Positions 1-7,023 are shown, counted from the first letter of the stretch. The stretch is 7,111 nucleotides of DNA from an uncultured Erysipelotrichaceae bacterium (GCA_902784015.1 CACZTC010000152.1:1-7111), one strand, 5' to 3'. Numbers and translations are program-made. Notes: generated from the sequence alone by a model not told the origin.

Positions 1-732
1 ATATTCAATAAAATAATCAAATAATTCCTGACAATTCTTACCTTCATCTATTCTTCCTACATATATTAAATAATCATTTATATTATATTTTTCCTTAAAA
101 CGATCCTCATTAATATCATTAGGTACTTCAATTCCAGCTCCACCAAGCTTATAAGGAATTTTGTAATTGTAGTATTTATGTCTTATTAATTCTCTTTCCT
201 CATCTGTTTCAAATAAAAAAGCTTTTGGTTTTGTGAATAAATCATTAAAAATACTCATCTCTAGATAAGGTTCTTTATGCGCAAAAGGAATTACTATTGT
301 TTTTTGGGGAGCTATATTAATACATTTAACTGAAGGATAATATAAATAAGTAAATAATAATATTACATCATAATCATCTTGATTCTTTCTTAAATATTTT
401 ACTAAGTTTGGCACATAAGGGCCTTGTTCTTTAAGCCATAATCCCTCTTCTTCCTTTTTTAGCCTACCATATATAAATTTTCCATTTATTTCATCAAAAG
501 ATGCTTTATTTCTTTCATGACATACCGAAAAACGATGAATATGAACACCATTCAACACTTCATCGTCCTGTTTATATTCATCCTTCCAAGTAATATAATC
601 AATAGCTTTAGTAGTTAATACATCAACAATGTATTGATTGGTAAGCCTTTCTGCAATCTGTCTTGTCAATAATTCGGCTCCCCCATTAACCTCTAATCCA
701 TATCTTTGAATAACGCAACAGATTCTTTTCAT
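1..732 (-). CDS. GT4-type glycosyltransferase, partial (3' end beyond the window)
   Basis: The ATG is at 732 and the frame stays open to base 1, giving 244 residues with no stop, so the C-terminal part is missing only because the window ends. The N-terminus (MKRICCVIQRYG) leads into an NGGAE motif at residues 16-20. This motif is typical of GT-B enzymes of the GT4 family that act on surface polysaccharides. YVGRIDEGKN at residues 224-233 marks the start of the second Rossmann domain, which would bind the nucleotide sugar. The EX7E catalytic motif would lie outside the window. The start overlaps the TGA stop of the preceding gene as ATGA (729-732), and no strong Shine-Dalgarno is visible, which suggests translational coupling. 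The role is inferred to be adding a sugar to a lipid-linked glycan at the cytoplasmic face of the membrane; donor and acceptor are unknown. Family assignment is firm, specificity is not. Confidence 0.93.
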   Translation of the reverse strand, partial: MKRICCVIQRYGLEVNGGAELLTRQIAERLTNQYIVDVLTTKAIDYITWKDEYKQDDEVLNGVHIHRFSVCHERNKASFDEINGKFIYGRLKKEEEGLWLKEQGPYVPNLVKYLRKNQDDYDVILLFTYLYYPSVKCINIAPQKTIVIPFAHKEPYLEMSIFNDLFTKPKAFLFETDEERELIRHKYYNYKIPYKLGGAGIEVPNDINEDRFKEKYNINDYLIYVGRIDEGKNCQELFDYFIEY

Positions 733-1202
733 TTATTATTTTCCAATTCTTCTAATTTCTTTTCTAAATATAATATTTTAGATTCTAATTCATTTATCTG
801 CTTTTCATGATTATCAAAAATAGGGCTGATATTATTCATGATATTTGATGGCTTATCACCTTTTTCATTATCTTCTTTTTCTTTAATCTTTAAATAGGTA
901 AGGATATATGAATTGAAACGACTTTGTTTTTCATCTAAAGGAATTAAGATAAAGCTTAATATCTTCCTAATGGCTTTTTTAAAGAATACTTTAATTGGAT
1001 TACCTTTATATTCCTCGTAAACTTTCCATTCGCATATATCTTCAGCTGCATCCAAATAATTCTTCGCGCAATAATCTAAATCATATTCATCTATATTAGC
1101 GCCTGCATAAACATCCTCAAAATCAACAATATTATCATATTGTTTGTTGGAAGCTGTTTCTTTTAAATCTTGTTGTAATTTTTCATTATCAATTGTTTTC
1201 AT
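729..1202 (-). CDS. Small coiled-coil protein of the glycan operon, function unknown
   Basis: This is a 157-residue protein that I cannot assign to a characterised family. Residues 1-60 are acidic. Residues 70-90 form a basic, hydrophobic stretch (FFKKAIRKILSFILIPL) that could be an amphipathic, membrane-surface helix. A QSRFN motif follows at 93-97. After a charged linker, residues 128-155 form a coiled coil with I136, L139, I143, L146, L150 and L153 in clean 3-4 spacing. From memory, a similar basic-helix plus Q-x-x-FN plus coiled-coil segment precedes catalytic domains in some methyltransferases and glycosyltransferases of surface-glycan loci; here no catalytic domain follows. There is no signal peptide. 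The ATG at 1202 has an AGGTG ribosome binding site (1207-1211) that overlaps the TAG stop of the ATPase gene. Its end overlaps the next glycosyltransferase by 4 bases. It is plausibly a scaffold for a membrane-bound glycosyltransferase complex or for the exporter; this is inference only. Confidence 0.85.
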   Translation of the reverse strand: MKTIDNEKLQQDLKETASNKQYDNIVDFEDVYAGANIDEYDLDYCAKNYLDAAEDICEWKVYEEYKGNPIKVFFKKAIRKILSFILIPLDEKQSRFNSYILTYLKIKEKEDNEKGDKPSNIMNNISPIFDNHEKQINELESKILYLEKKLEELENNK

Positions 1203-1209
1203 TTTGCAC

Positions 1210-2469
1210 CTATTCTACTACTTTCCAATTTGTTTGATATGTAATAAAACCAGATTCTTTAGAAGAGTTAACCACATTAAACTGTGAGTATTCATTATAA
1301 TAATCACAAGGTGTAGAATCTATCTCAATGATAGAACATTGTAATATATATTTATTTGTGAGCAATCTTAAAGGCTCGCATTCAAATATCACTTGTCCTT
1401 CTTTTTTACCTTTAACATCTATATGAATATTAGCTAATTGAGTATTTGTGCCATATATCCATAAACCATCTATATTAAAGATACCCATACCAATGATGAT
1501 TTCTTCAAGAGATGGATCATTTATTTTGTAGTGGTATTTAAGAATAAATGGATCATCTGATGAAATGGCGCTAACCCCTTCTCCTTCTTTATTTATAATA
1601 TTGCAGCTTAATATTACAGCTTTCCTATTACCAAAATGGAGCGAATTAGGGTCCATTGTGATATCTTCGTCATTTTCATCATATGGCTTTTGACTTTTGG
1701 CTTTTTGTTCGTTGATGTATTCCATTCTCACTTCATTCATATATGCCAAATAAGTATCAACTATTTTTATTGCTTTATCATCAGCTTTTATTTCACCATC
1801 ATTTATCCAAATAGCTCTATCACAGAATGTTTTAACTGTACCTGCATCATGCGTTACTAATACTATAGTGACGCCAGCCGCTTTAAGCTCTCTCATCTTT
1901 TCAAAACATTTTACTTGGAAATTTTCATCACCAACAGATAATATTTCATCTATTAAAAGAATATCTGCATTAACATTGATGGCTACCGCAAAAGCTAATC
2001 TCATATACATACCAGAAGAATAAGTTCTAACTGGATTATCAATAAACTCCTCTAATTCTGAAAAGGCGATAATATCATCAAGTCTTTCATCTATTTCTTT
2101 TTTTGTTAAGCCAAAGATAGAAGCGTTAATATAAATATTCTCTCTGCCGCTCATATCAGGATGAAAACCAGCACCTAGTTCTATTAAACTAGACACTCTT
2201 CCATCAACGATAATGTCGCCACGATCTGGATACATTATTCTTGTAAGCAATTTTAAAGTTGTACTTTTTCCACAACCATTATGACCAATCAAACCTACTG
2301 TTTCACCTTTTTTCACTTTAAAAGATATATTTTTTAAAACTTCTCTATTTTGATATTTTCTTCTTCTACTAAAAATAGATCTCTCTTTTAAAGTATTTCC
2401 TTTATCTAGATAAACTTTAAAACTTTTATATACATTATTAACTTCAATTGCGTATCCACTATCACTCAT
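1210..2469 (-). CDS. Polysaccharide ABC exporter ATPase with C-terminal glycan-binding domain (Wzt/RgpD type)
   Basis: This 419-residue protein powers export of a completed lipid-linked polysaccharide through the permease encoded just upstream. The nucleotide-binding domain (about 1-245) shows Walker A GHNGCGKST (62-70), the ELGAGFHPDMSG segment typical of Wzt/TagH/RgpD ATPases (98-109), the signature YSSGMYMRL (150-158), Walker B DILLIDE (169-175) and the switch histidine H207. All catalytic elements are present. The N-terminal insert rich in Lys/Arg before the core is usual for this subfamily. A charged linker (about 246-272) leads to a beta-rich domain (about 275-419) that matches the Wzt C-terminal carbohydrate-binding domain in place and length. 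In studied systems that domain recognises the non-reducing end of the glycan. ATG 2469 is chosen over TTG 2487 because GGAGG (2479-2483) sits 9 nt before it, inside the longer frame. The gene starts 1 bp after the permease stop. The glycan itself is unknown. Confidence 0.96.
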   Translation of the reverse strand: MSDSGYAIEVNNVYKSFKVYLDKGNTLKERSIFSRRRKYQNREVLKNISFKVKKGETVGLIGHNGCGKSTTLKLLTRIMYPDRGDIIVDGRVSSLIELGAGFHPDMSGRENIYINASIFGLTKKEIDERLDDIIAFSELEEFIDNPVRTYSSGMYMRLAFAVAINVNADILLIDEILSVGDENFQVKCFEKMRELKAAGVTIVLVTHDAGTVKTFCDRAIWINDGEIKADDKAIKIVDTYLAYMNEVRMEYINEQKAKSQKPYDENDEDITMDPNSLHFGNRKAVILSCNIINKEGEGVSAISSDDPFILKYHYKINDPSLEEIIIGMGIFNIDGLWIYGTNTQLANIHIDVKGKKEGQVIFECEPLRLLTNKYILQCSIIEIDSTPCDYYNEYSQFNVVNSSKESGFITYQTNWKVVE

Positions 2470-2470
2470 A

Positions 2471-3247
2471 TTATAGTTCCTCCGCAAAATGTTTCTTTAA
2501 TCTCTCAAACACTTTAAAACCTACAACTAAAACAACTATCGCAAATATTATAGCTGTTAATAAAGTAGATAATTGTGGCGCTTGTTTATAATAAAGAATA
2601 TCTCTATAGGCAACAATTACTGATGACATTGGGTTCAATTTGAAAAAAGGTAATAGTTTTTCTGGCACCATATCTATTCCGTACATAACAGGAGTTAAAA
2701 ATTGCCATGCCATAACTATAATACTCATAAAATATTCTACATCTCTTAAATATACAGTTATGCTAGAAATCAATAATGTCATGCCTAAAGCTAAAACATA
2801 TTCAATAATCATAATTATTGGTAAATATATTAAGGCGTTAATACTTAAACCTTTTCCCGAAACTAATAACACCGCAAAAACCACTACCAAACTTAGTAAC
2901 ATATTCACAAATTGGCTAGTCACATAAGATAAAGGTATTACTTCACGTGGAAAATATATCTTCTTCGTCATATCAGCTTGTTGGCGAATACAACCAGCTC
3001 CCCCACCTAAAGATGAGCTAAAGAAAAGCCACGGAATGAGCGCCACAAATAAAAATAAATAATAATCTTTTATACCATTTCTCATAATTACTGAAAAAAC
3101 TAATGTATAAACACCTAATTGTAGTAAGGGACTAATAAAAGTCCACGCAAAACCTAGGGCAGATCCTTTATATCTTCCTCGTAAATCACGTTTTACAAGG
3201 CTAAATATCATTTCTCGATAAGCATATATTTCTTTTAATACTTGCAT
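2471..3247 (-). CDS. ABC-2 type polysaccharide exporter permease (Wzm/RgpC/TagG type)
   Basis: This 258-residue integral membrane protein is the transmembrane half of a polysaccharide exporter. About six membrane segments are visible, near residues 31-55, 62-80, 113-131, 139-163, 171-190 and 229-246. Family landmarks are the N-terminal cytoplasmic motif KRDLRGRYKGSALGFAW (19-35), KKIYFPREVIPL (95-106), YLRDVEYF (166-173), W-x3-TPVMY (181-189) and NPM...YRDIL (205-218). The length is normal for Wzm, RgpC or TagG. ATG 3247 is the best start: GTGGAG at 3254-3259 gives a ribosome binding site 6 nt upstream. The longer frame from GTG 3259 would use that site itself as its start codon and has no Shine-Dalgarno of its own. 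The gene is followed after 1 bp by its ATPase partner. A teichoic acid, rhamnan or other glycan substrate cannot be told apart from the sequence. Confidence 0.96.
   Translation of the reverse strand: MQVLKEIYAYREMIFSLVKRDLRGRYKGSALGFAWTFISPLLQLGVYTLVFSVIMRNGIKDYYLFLFVALIPWLFFSSSLGGGAGCIRQQADMTKKIYFPREVIPLSYVTSQFVNMLLSLVVVFAVLLVSGKGLSINALIYLPIIMIIEYVLALGMTLLISSITVYLRDVEYFMSIIVMAWQFLTPVMYGIDMVPEKLLPFFKLNPMSSVIVAYRDILYYKQAPQLSTLLTAIIFAIVVLVVGFKVFERLKKHFAEEL
2479..2483 (-). promoter_or_regulatory. Ribosome binding site of the ATPase gene (GGAGG)
   Basis: GGAGG lies 9 nt upstream of ATG 2469, inside the last codons of the permease gene. It falls within the possible TTG-2487 extension of the ATPase frame and so argues against that longer start. 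Its position also suggests that the two subunits are made by coupled translation. Confidence 0.85.
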
Positions 3248-3253
3248 TTTATA

Positions 3254-3259
3254 CTCCAC
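3254..3259 (-). promoter_or_regulatory. Ribosome binding site of the permease gene (GTGGAG)
   Basis: Read on the minus strand, GTGGAG is followed by TATAAA and then ATG at 3247. This is a good Shine-Dalgarno at a 6-nt spacing. It decides the start, because its first three bases are the GTG that would otherwise give a protein four residues longer. Confidence 0.8.
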
Positions 3260-3339
3260 GGACTATTTTATCACAATTAGTTTCTATATATTTTTTGCCT
3301 TAATTATATTAACATTCAAACAAATATTAATAGAAATAC
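3260..3339 (-). promoter_or_regulatory. Possible internal promoter before the ABC exporter genes
   Basis: This is the only sizeable gap in the operon. On the minus strand a perfect TATAAT lies at 3308-3303, about 55 nt before the permease start, but the -35 position at 17-bp spacing (ATTAAT, 3331-3326) is poor. Just upstream is an AT-only imperfect inverted repeat with 9-bp arms at 3308-3316 and 3323-3331, one pair being a U-G wobble, and a 6-nt loop. In such AT-rich DNA a TATAAT can arise by chance, so an internal promoter is possible but not shown. No U-tract follows the repeat, so I do not call a terminator. Confidence 0.3.
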
Positions 3340-4521
3340 TTATCTTATTATTCTTGTTTCTAAATAATATCTTTTTTCTTTTGCTTCCCCTATAGAAAAA
3401 CTCTTCCTCGCATATGGGCCATTATTATTAATATATTCAAATAATGAATCTTTTTTTATGCTAGGCATATATAAGCCTAAAGCTTTTAATTCTTTAACAG
3501 CTTTTAATAATTCCTTTTCTTCATGAATATAATCTATTTTACTTTGATATTTATTTAGATCCTCATCAAGCAATAATTGTAAGTCCTTAATTGATTTATT
3601 ATGAAACTCTCCTACATTATCGCCTAAATACCATTTAACTATTTCTTCTCCATCTGCTTGATTAATAAGATCTTTTAGTATTTCTTCATTTTTATTACTG
3701 GTGATTATCCTATGAATTGGTTTAAAATCTTGAGCTTGATCATATATATTTTCTAATTCAACTAAGGCATATCTATATGGTCTAGTTAGAGCTTCTTCAC
3801 CTATTTCTTCTTTATATTTATCATAGACATATTTAGCTGCAGCTAAAGAATGATTACCATCTCCTACAGCATAAACTAAGTCCCCTTTTCTTTTTTCATA
3901 TTCACTAATTAATTTATCTATTCTCTTTTTTTCTTCATTATTTAATAAATATCCTTCTATATGACCACCATCCATATTTAAATCAAAATCATATATTCTA
4001 TCTAATTCTTCTTTATTAATACTTTCTATAATTTCTTTTCTTTCATCATCCAAAAATAATATGACATGTGATAAATCTAATGATGCTTTCTCTCTAACTT
4101 TGGCTCTAAGAGGCACTCTATCTATAACTGTTTCTTCAGATGGTCTTATTATTGAATTATTAGAAGAATAATCATATTCTTCTAAATCTATTATTCCTAC
4201 TAAACCTTTTCTTATTTGATTATTGTTTAAACTTCTTTCAACATATATATAAGAATCTTTATATTCATTAAAATATATATCTTTATTGTTGATATATTTA
4301 GACATAGTTAAAGATATATCATTGATATCTTTAGTTATTCCATTAACTAAATAAGCTTCTGGATATATACATTTCAAATATGATTCATCATTATTGATAT
4401 ATCCTTCTAGCTCCTTCCAGTAATCTAGATTACTAGTAAACTGATCGCAGGCAATCACTGCCCACTTATCTATATTATTTTTAGCTATTAATATATCTGT
4501 ACTACTAAAAATATTAGCCAT
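3340..4521 (-). CDS. DUF1015 family protein (COG4198)
   Basis: This 393-residue soluble protein is full length for the DUF1015 family. Family landmarks are CDQFTS (25-30), IIRPSEETVIDRVPLRAKVR (124-143), the conserved GDGNHSLAAAK block (220-230) and the C-terminal GPYARKSFSIGEAKEKRYY (368-386). The DGNHS segment is the most conserved part and is likely to be in the active or binding site. The biochemical role of this family is not securely known to me. It recalls the D-G-x-H motif of ParB/SerK-like folds, and I recall members beside serine-biosynthesis genes in clostridia, but neither point assigns a function here. The start at ATG 4521 has AAAGGG (4530-4535) 8 nt upstream. It follows the second glycosyltransferase by 17 bp, so it is probably co-transcribed with it. 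It is the most AT-rich gene in the window: three of its 60-base lines that I counted held 11, 14 and 11 G or C. Its place in a glycan operon is unexplained. Confidence 0.93.
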   Translation of the reverse strand: MANIFSSTDILIAKNNIDKWAVIACDQFTSNLDYWKELEGYINNDESYLKCIYPEAYLVNGITKDINDISLTMSKYINNKDIYFNEYKDSYIYVERSLNNNQIRKGLVGIIDLEEYDYSSNNSIIRPSEETVIDRVPLRAKVREKASLDLSHVILFLDDERKEIIESINKEELDRIYDFDLNMDGGHIEGYLLNNEEKKRIDKLISEYEKRKGDLVYAVGDGNHSLAAAKYVYDKYKEEIGEEALTRPYRYALVELENIYDQAQDFKPIHRIITSNKNEEILKDLINQADGEEIVKWYLGDNVGEFHNKSIKDLQLLLDEDLNKYQSKIDYIHEEKELLKAVKELKALGLYMPSIKKDSLFEYINNNGPYARKSFSIGEAKEKRYYLETRIIR

Positions 4522-4538
4522 AACTATATCCCTTTCAA

Positions 4539-5768
4539 CTATTCTTTATTATCATTATGTTCCTCATTAATCTTTAATAATATATTTTTTAAAATATCAC
4601 AGCTTTTAGATGACTTTATTAATTTACTTTTATCAGCTAATAGAGAATAATAATTCTTATCATTTTTGAGTAATTTTATATATTCACTTGCTTGAAGTAT
4701 ATCTGGCTCAGCCCATAAATAGTCTTTTTTATATGGATATATATCTTTTCCTACTGGTATTAATGTATAGTCTACTAAACAGCTATTATCTTTATTTTGA
4801 AATTCTATATTAGCGGAATAATTAGTAGCTATTGTCGGTGTCCCTAACAACATTGATTCCGCTAATACTAGCCCATAACCTTCACTTCTATGTAATGATA
4901 TATATACATCAACATCTCTAATTAAACTATTTACTTCAATTTTGCTTAAGCGCTCATTAATATAGAAGGCATTATATCCTTCAAGTGCTTTTTTAACATT
5001 TTGAATAGTTTTATCATCAGCATTTCCTATTTTTACAACTAAGCCAATATCATCATCTTTATTTGGATAAGCCTTTTTAAATGCCTCAATCACTCCATAG
5101 GGATTCTTTCTTTCCGCAATTGAATTATTATCAAATAACATCAAATATAAAAACATATCTGCAGGCAAGCCAAAATAAGACCTATCATATTTTTCTTCAT
5201 ATGGAGCTTCTAATATATATGGAATAGTTCTAACTGGCTTATCTGTGACTTTTCTAATTGCTTCACTCACAAATTCTGATGGTGTCCAGATTTCATCTAA
5301 TACATTTATCATAGAAACCCATTCTTCAGGAAACTCCTGCATCTCCCATAGCCAATAAGCAATATTATAATGGTGATTGAATTTTCTTTTACCAATCATT
5401 CTAAAGGCTTGGGTGAATTCATGCATATTTATATGAAAAAGATTGATGCTATATTTATATTCTGAAGATAATTTATCATCATAGTCTTTATTACTACCAT
5501 TTAGATTATTTGATAAAGAAAAGTTAATAAATGAATGAGGAATATTAGCTTGTTCAATTATTTTGGCAACTAAGCGACAACTTTGACCCAAGCCTGAATC
5601 TTGTGAAAAGTTACCTATCAAATTGATGCCATAAGGAAATAAATCAGAATTAAAAGGTTCTATTTTAGTTCTAGATATTTTTTTCCTATATTGATTGTTG
5701 ATAGTTTCTCTAACTTTTCTTACATTATTTGGCCCAAGTATTTTTTTTATTGTTTCTCTAATATTCAT
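4539..5768 (-). CDS. GT4-type glycosyltransferase, retaining GT-B fold
   Basis: This 409-residue enzyme is predicted to transfer a sugar from a nucleotide donor to the growing glycan in the cytoplasm. The N-terminal 35 residues are strongly basic (IRETIKKILG, VRKVRETI, YRKKISRTK) and may bind the membrane surface. The first Rossmann domain begins with GINLIGNFSQDSGLGQSCR (47-65), a glycine-rich start typical of this group, and contains YWLWEMQEFPEEW (138-150). The second domain carries the EX7E motif of retaining GT-B enzymes, E296 and E304 within SEGYGLVLAE, followed by GTPTIATNYSAN (309-320). All expected catalytic features are present and the length is normal. The ATG starts 2 bp after the stop of the upstream glycosyltransferase, and no strong Shine-Dalgarno is seen, so coupled translation is likely. 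Family sure; donor, acceptor and linkage unknown. Confidence 0.95.
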   Translation of the reverse strand: MNIRETIKKILGPNNVRKVRETINNQYRKKISRTKIEPFNSDLFPYGINLIGNFSQDSGLGQSCRLVAKIIEQANIPHSFINFSLSNNLNGSNKDYDDKLSSEYKYSINLFHINMHEFTQAFRMIGKRKFNHHYNIAYWLWEMQEFPEEWVSMINVLDEIWTPSEFVSEAIRKVTDKPVRTIPYILEAPYEEKYDRSYFGLPADMFLYLMLFDNNSIAERKNPYGVIEAFKKAYPNKDDDIGLVVKIGNADDKTIQNVKKALEGYNAFYINERLSKIEVNSLIRDVDVYISLHRSEGYGLVLAESMLLGTPTIATNYSANIEFQNKDNSCLVDYTLIPVGKDIYPYKKDYLWAEPDILQASEYIKLLKNDKNYYSLLADKSKLIKSSKSCDILKNILLKINEEHNDNKE

Positions 5769-5770
5769 AA

Positions 5771-6847
5771 TTATTTCTCAAATATTTCTTTAAATACTTT
5801 AATAATAGATTCTTCGCTATATTTATCTAATACTTTATTATATTTATCTTGATCTACTCTTTTTGTCTTCTCTAACATTGCCTCTGTTAAATTATCAATA
5901 GGTTTTCCTTTAATCGCGATATATTTAACATTATCCCCTACTATCTCTTTAATAGTATTTAAGTTACTAGCGATAATAGGCTTATAATAATTCATCGCTT
6001 CTACTACGGGGATACCAAAACCTTCTAATCTACTAGGGAAAACAAAGCATGAACATGAAGCAAATTCTTTATTTCTTTCTTTTTCCGATAGATAACCTAA
6101 ATATAATATGCCATCAACTTCATATGTTATCTCTTCTAATAATTCTTGTATTTCTAAATCTCTTATCTTACCAGATAATCTTAAACCCTTATCTCCGCCT
6201 CTTTCTTTATATTGTTTATAAGCTTTTAAAAGAATATCTGTTCCTTTTCTTTTTTCTAAATTACCCACATAAAAGAAAGAATTATTATCTTTTATTTCTA
6301 ATTCTGGTAATCTTGGCACAATGATATAGCCAACATGCGTATCTTTATCTTTTAAAATTGGAAAATATTTCTCTGCTTCTTCTTTTGTATTATATGAATC
6401 ATAAATAAAGGTATCAAAAGTTTTTATGGTCCTATTCATCCCCATTTTAAAATAATGTGAATAGAATTTCCCATAATAGCGAGGATGAGATACTGGGAAT
6501 ACATCTTGGATACTTGCGACTAATTTTCCATATGGATTCTTAATCGTAATAGGTACTAAATTATTACCTTCCCAGAATATATCGGGCTTATATTCATCTA
6601 TACATTTCTGTACATATTTATAATATAAATATAAACCTATATTCTTATCTAAGCTTTTTCCATATACATATAACTTAATACCACTATTATTTAATTCTTT
6701 AATTTCATCGCTCGAAGCTACATCACTAACTAGAGCGATCTCATAATCTTCTTCTTTATGTAAGGCTTTAGCCATATGATAAATATATATACCTATACCA
6801 CTAGGCTTATTTCCTAAACTTCTTGCATCTATTAATATCTTTTTCAT
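5771..6847 (-). CDS. GT4-type glycosyltransferase, first gene of the operon
   Basis: This 358-residue retaining GT-B glycosyltransferase is complete. The N-terminus MKKILIDARSLGNKPSGIGIYI (1-22) has the D-A-R...GIG-Y pattern common in mannosyl- and rhamnosyltransferase-like GT4 enzymes. FFYVGNLEKRKGTDILLKAY (191-210) begins the nucleotide-sugar domain. The catalytic pair is E275 and E283 in LEGFGIPVVEAM, with KPIIASN after it. No signal peptide or membrane segment is seen, so it acts in the cytoplasm, probably at the membrane face on a lipid-linked acceptor. The start at ATG 6847 has only a weak Shine-Dalgarno-like stretch (GATAAG, 6849-6854). It is the first gene of the operon, because a divergent tRNA gene lies upstream. 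The sugar specificity cannot be judged from the sequence. Confidence 0.95.
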   Translation of the reverse strand: MKKILIDARSLGNKPSGIGIYIYHMAKALHKEEDYEIALVSDVASSDEIKELNNSGIKLYVYGKSLDKNIGLYLYYKYVQKCIDEYKPDIFWEGNNLVPITIKNPYGKLVASIQDVFPVSHPRYYGKFYSHYFKMGMNRTIKTFDTFIYDSYNTKEEAEKYFPILKDKDTHVGYIIVPRLPELEIKDNNSFFYVGNLEKRKGTDILLKAYKQYKERGGDKGLRLSGKIRDLEIQELLEEITYEVDGILYLGYLSEKERNKEFASCSCFVFPSRLEGFGIPVVEAMNYYKPIIASNLNTIKEIVGDNVKYIAIKGKPIDNLTEAMLEKTKRVDQDKYNKVLDKYSEESIIKVFKEIFEK

Positions 6848-6950
6848 ACTTATCTATTATTTCATATTTTTATCATAAATATATAGTAAGAATGAAAAAG
6901 TCTAATAATTCTAATTAAGATAAAAAATACCCTATTTAACAATATCTATA
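6848..6950 (-). promoter_or_regulatory. Likely promoter region of the glycan operon (boxes not well defined)
   Basis: The operon must start in this interval because the tRNA gene beyond it is divergent. On the minus strand the candidates are TTGTTA (6942-6937) with CTTAAT (6919-6914) at 17 bp, each 4 of 6 to consensus, and a TATGAT -10 (6877-6872) with no good -35. I cannot choose between them. No operator-like repeat or attenuator-type hairpin with a U-run is seen. Confidence 0.3.
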
Positions 6951-6953
6951 ATT

Positions 6954-6996
6954 TTGACCATTTTTTCTTTGCATTTTATAGACAATTGTATATAAT
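6954..6996 (+). promoter_or_regulatory. Promoter of tRNA-Tyr
   Basis: Two overlapping sigma-70-type (housekeeping) pairs are visible. TTGACC (6954-6959) and TATAGA (6977-6982) are 17 bp apart. TTGCAT (6969-6974) and TATAAT (6991-6996) are 16 bp apart. The second would start transcription about 25 nt before the tRNA and the first about 40 nt before it; both are normal leader lengths. Either or both could be used. Confidence 0.55.
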
Positions 6997-7003
6997 TGAA
7001 TAG

Positions 7004-7023
7004 CACGAATTGTATTTTTCGTG
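7004..7023 (+). repeat. Inverted repeat in the tRNA-Tyr leader
   Basis: CACGAA (7004-7009) and TTCGTG (7018-7023) are exact inverted copies separated by 8 nt, ending 4 nt before the mature tRNA. In the transcript this would be a small 6-bp hairpin next to the RNase P cleavage site. It may affect processing, or it may be chance. Confidence 0.35.

Noticed and set aside
1636..1860. Plus-strand open frame opposite the ATPase gene
   Set aside because: It lies wholly antisense to a conserved ABC ATPase, its product is low-complexity and rich in Ile and Phe, and no ribosome binding site or family motif is seen.
2640..2927. Plus-strand open frame opposite the permease gene
   Set aside because: It is the complement of codons for membrane segments of a clear permease, with no recognisable motif.
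3308..3331. Inverted repeat as a rho-independent terminator after the DUF1015 gene
   Set aside because: The stem is almost all A-T and no U-tract follows it on the minus strand.
6049..6324. Plus-strand open frame opposite the first glycosyltransferase
   Set aside because: It is antisense to catalytic-domain codons and rich in Leu, Ile and Phe, as expected by chance in AT-rich DNA.
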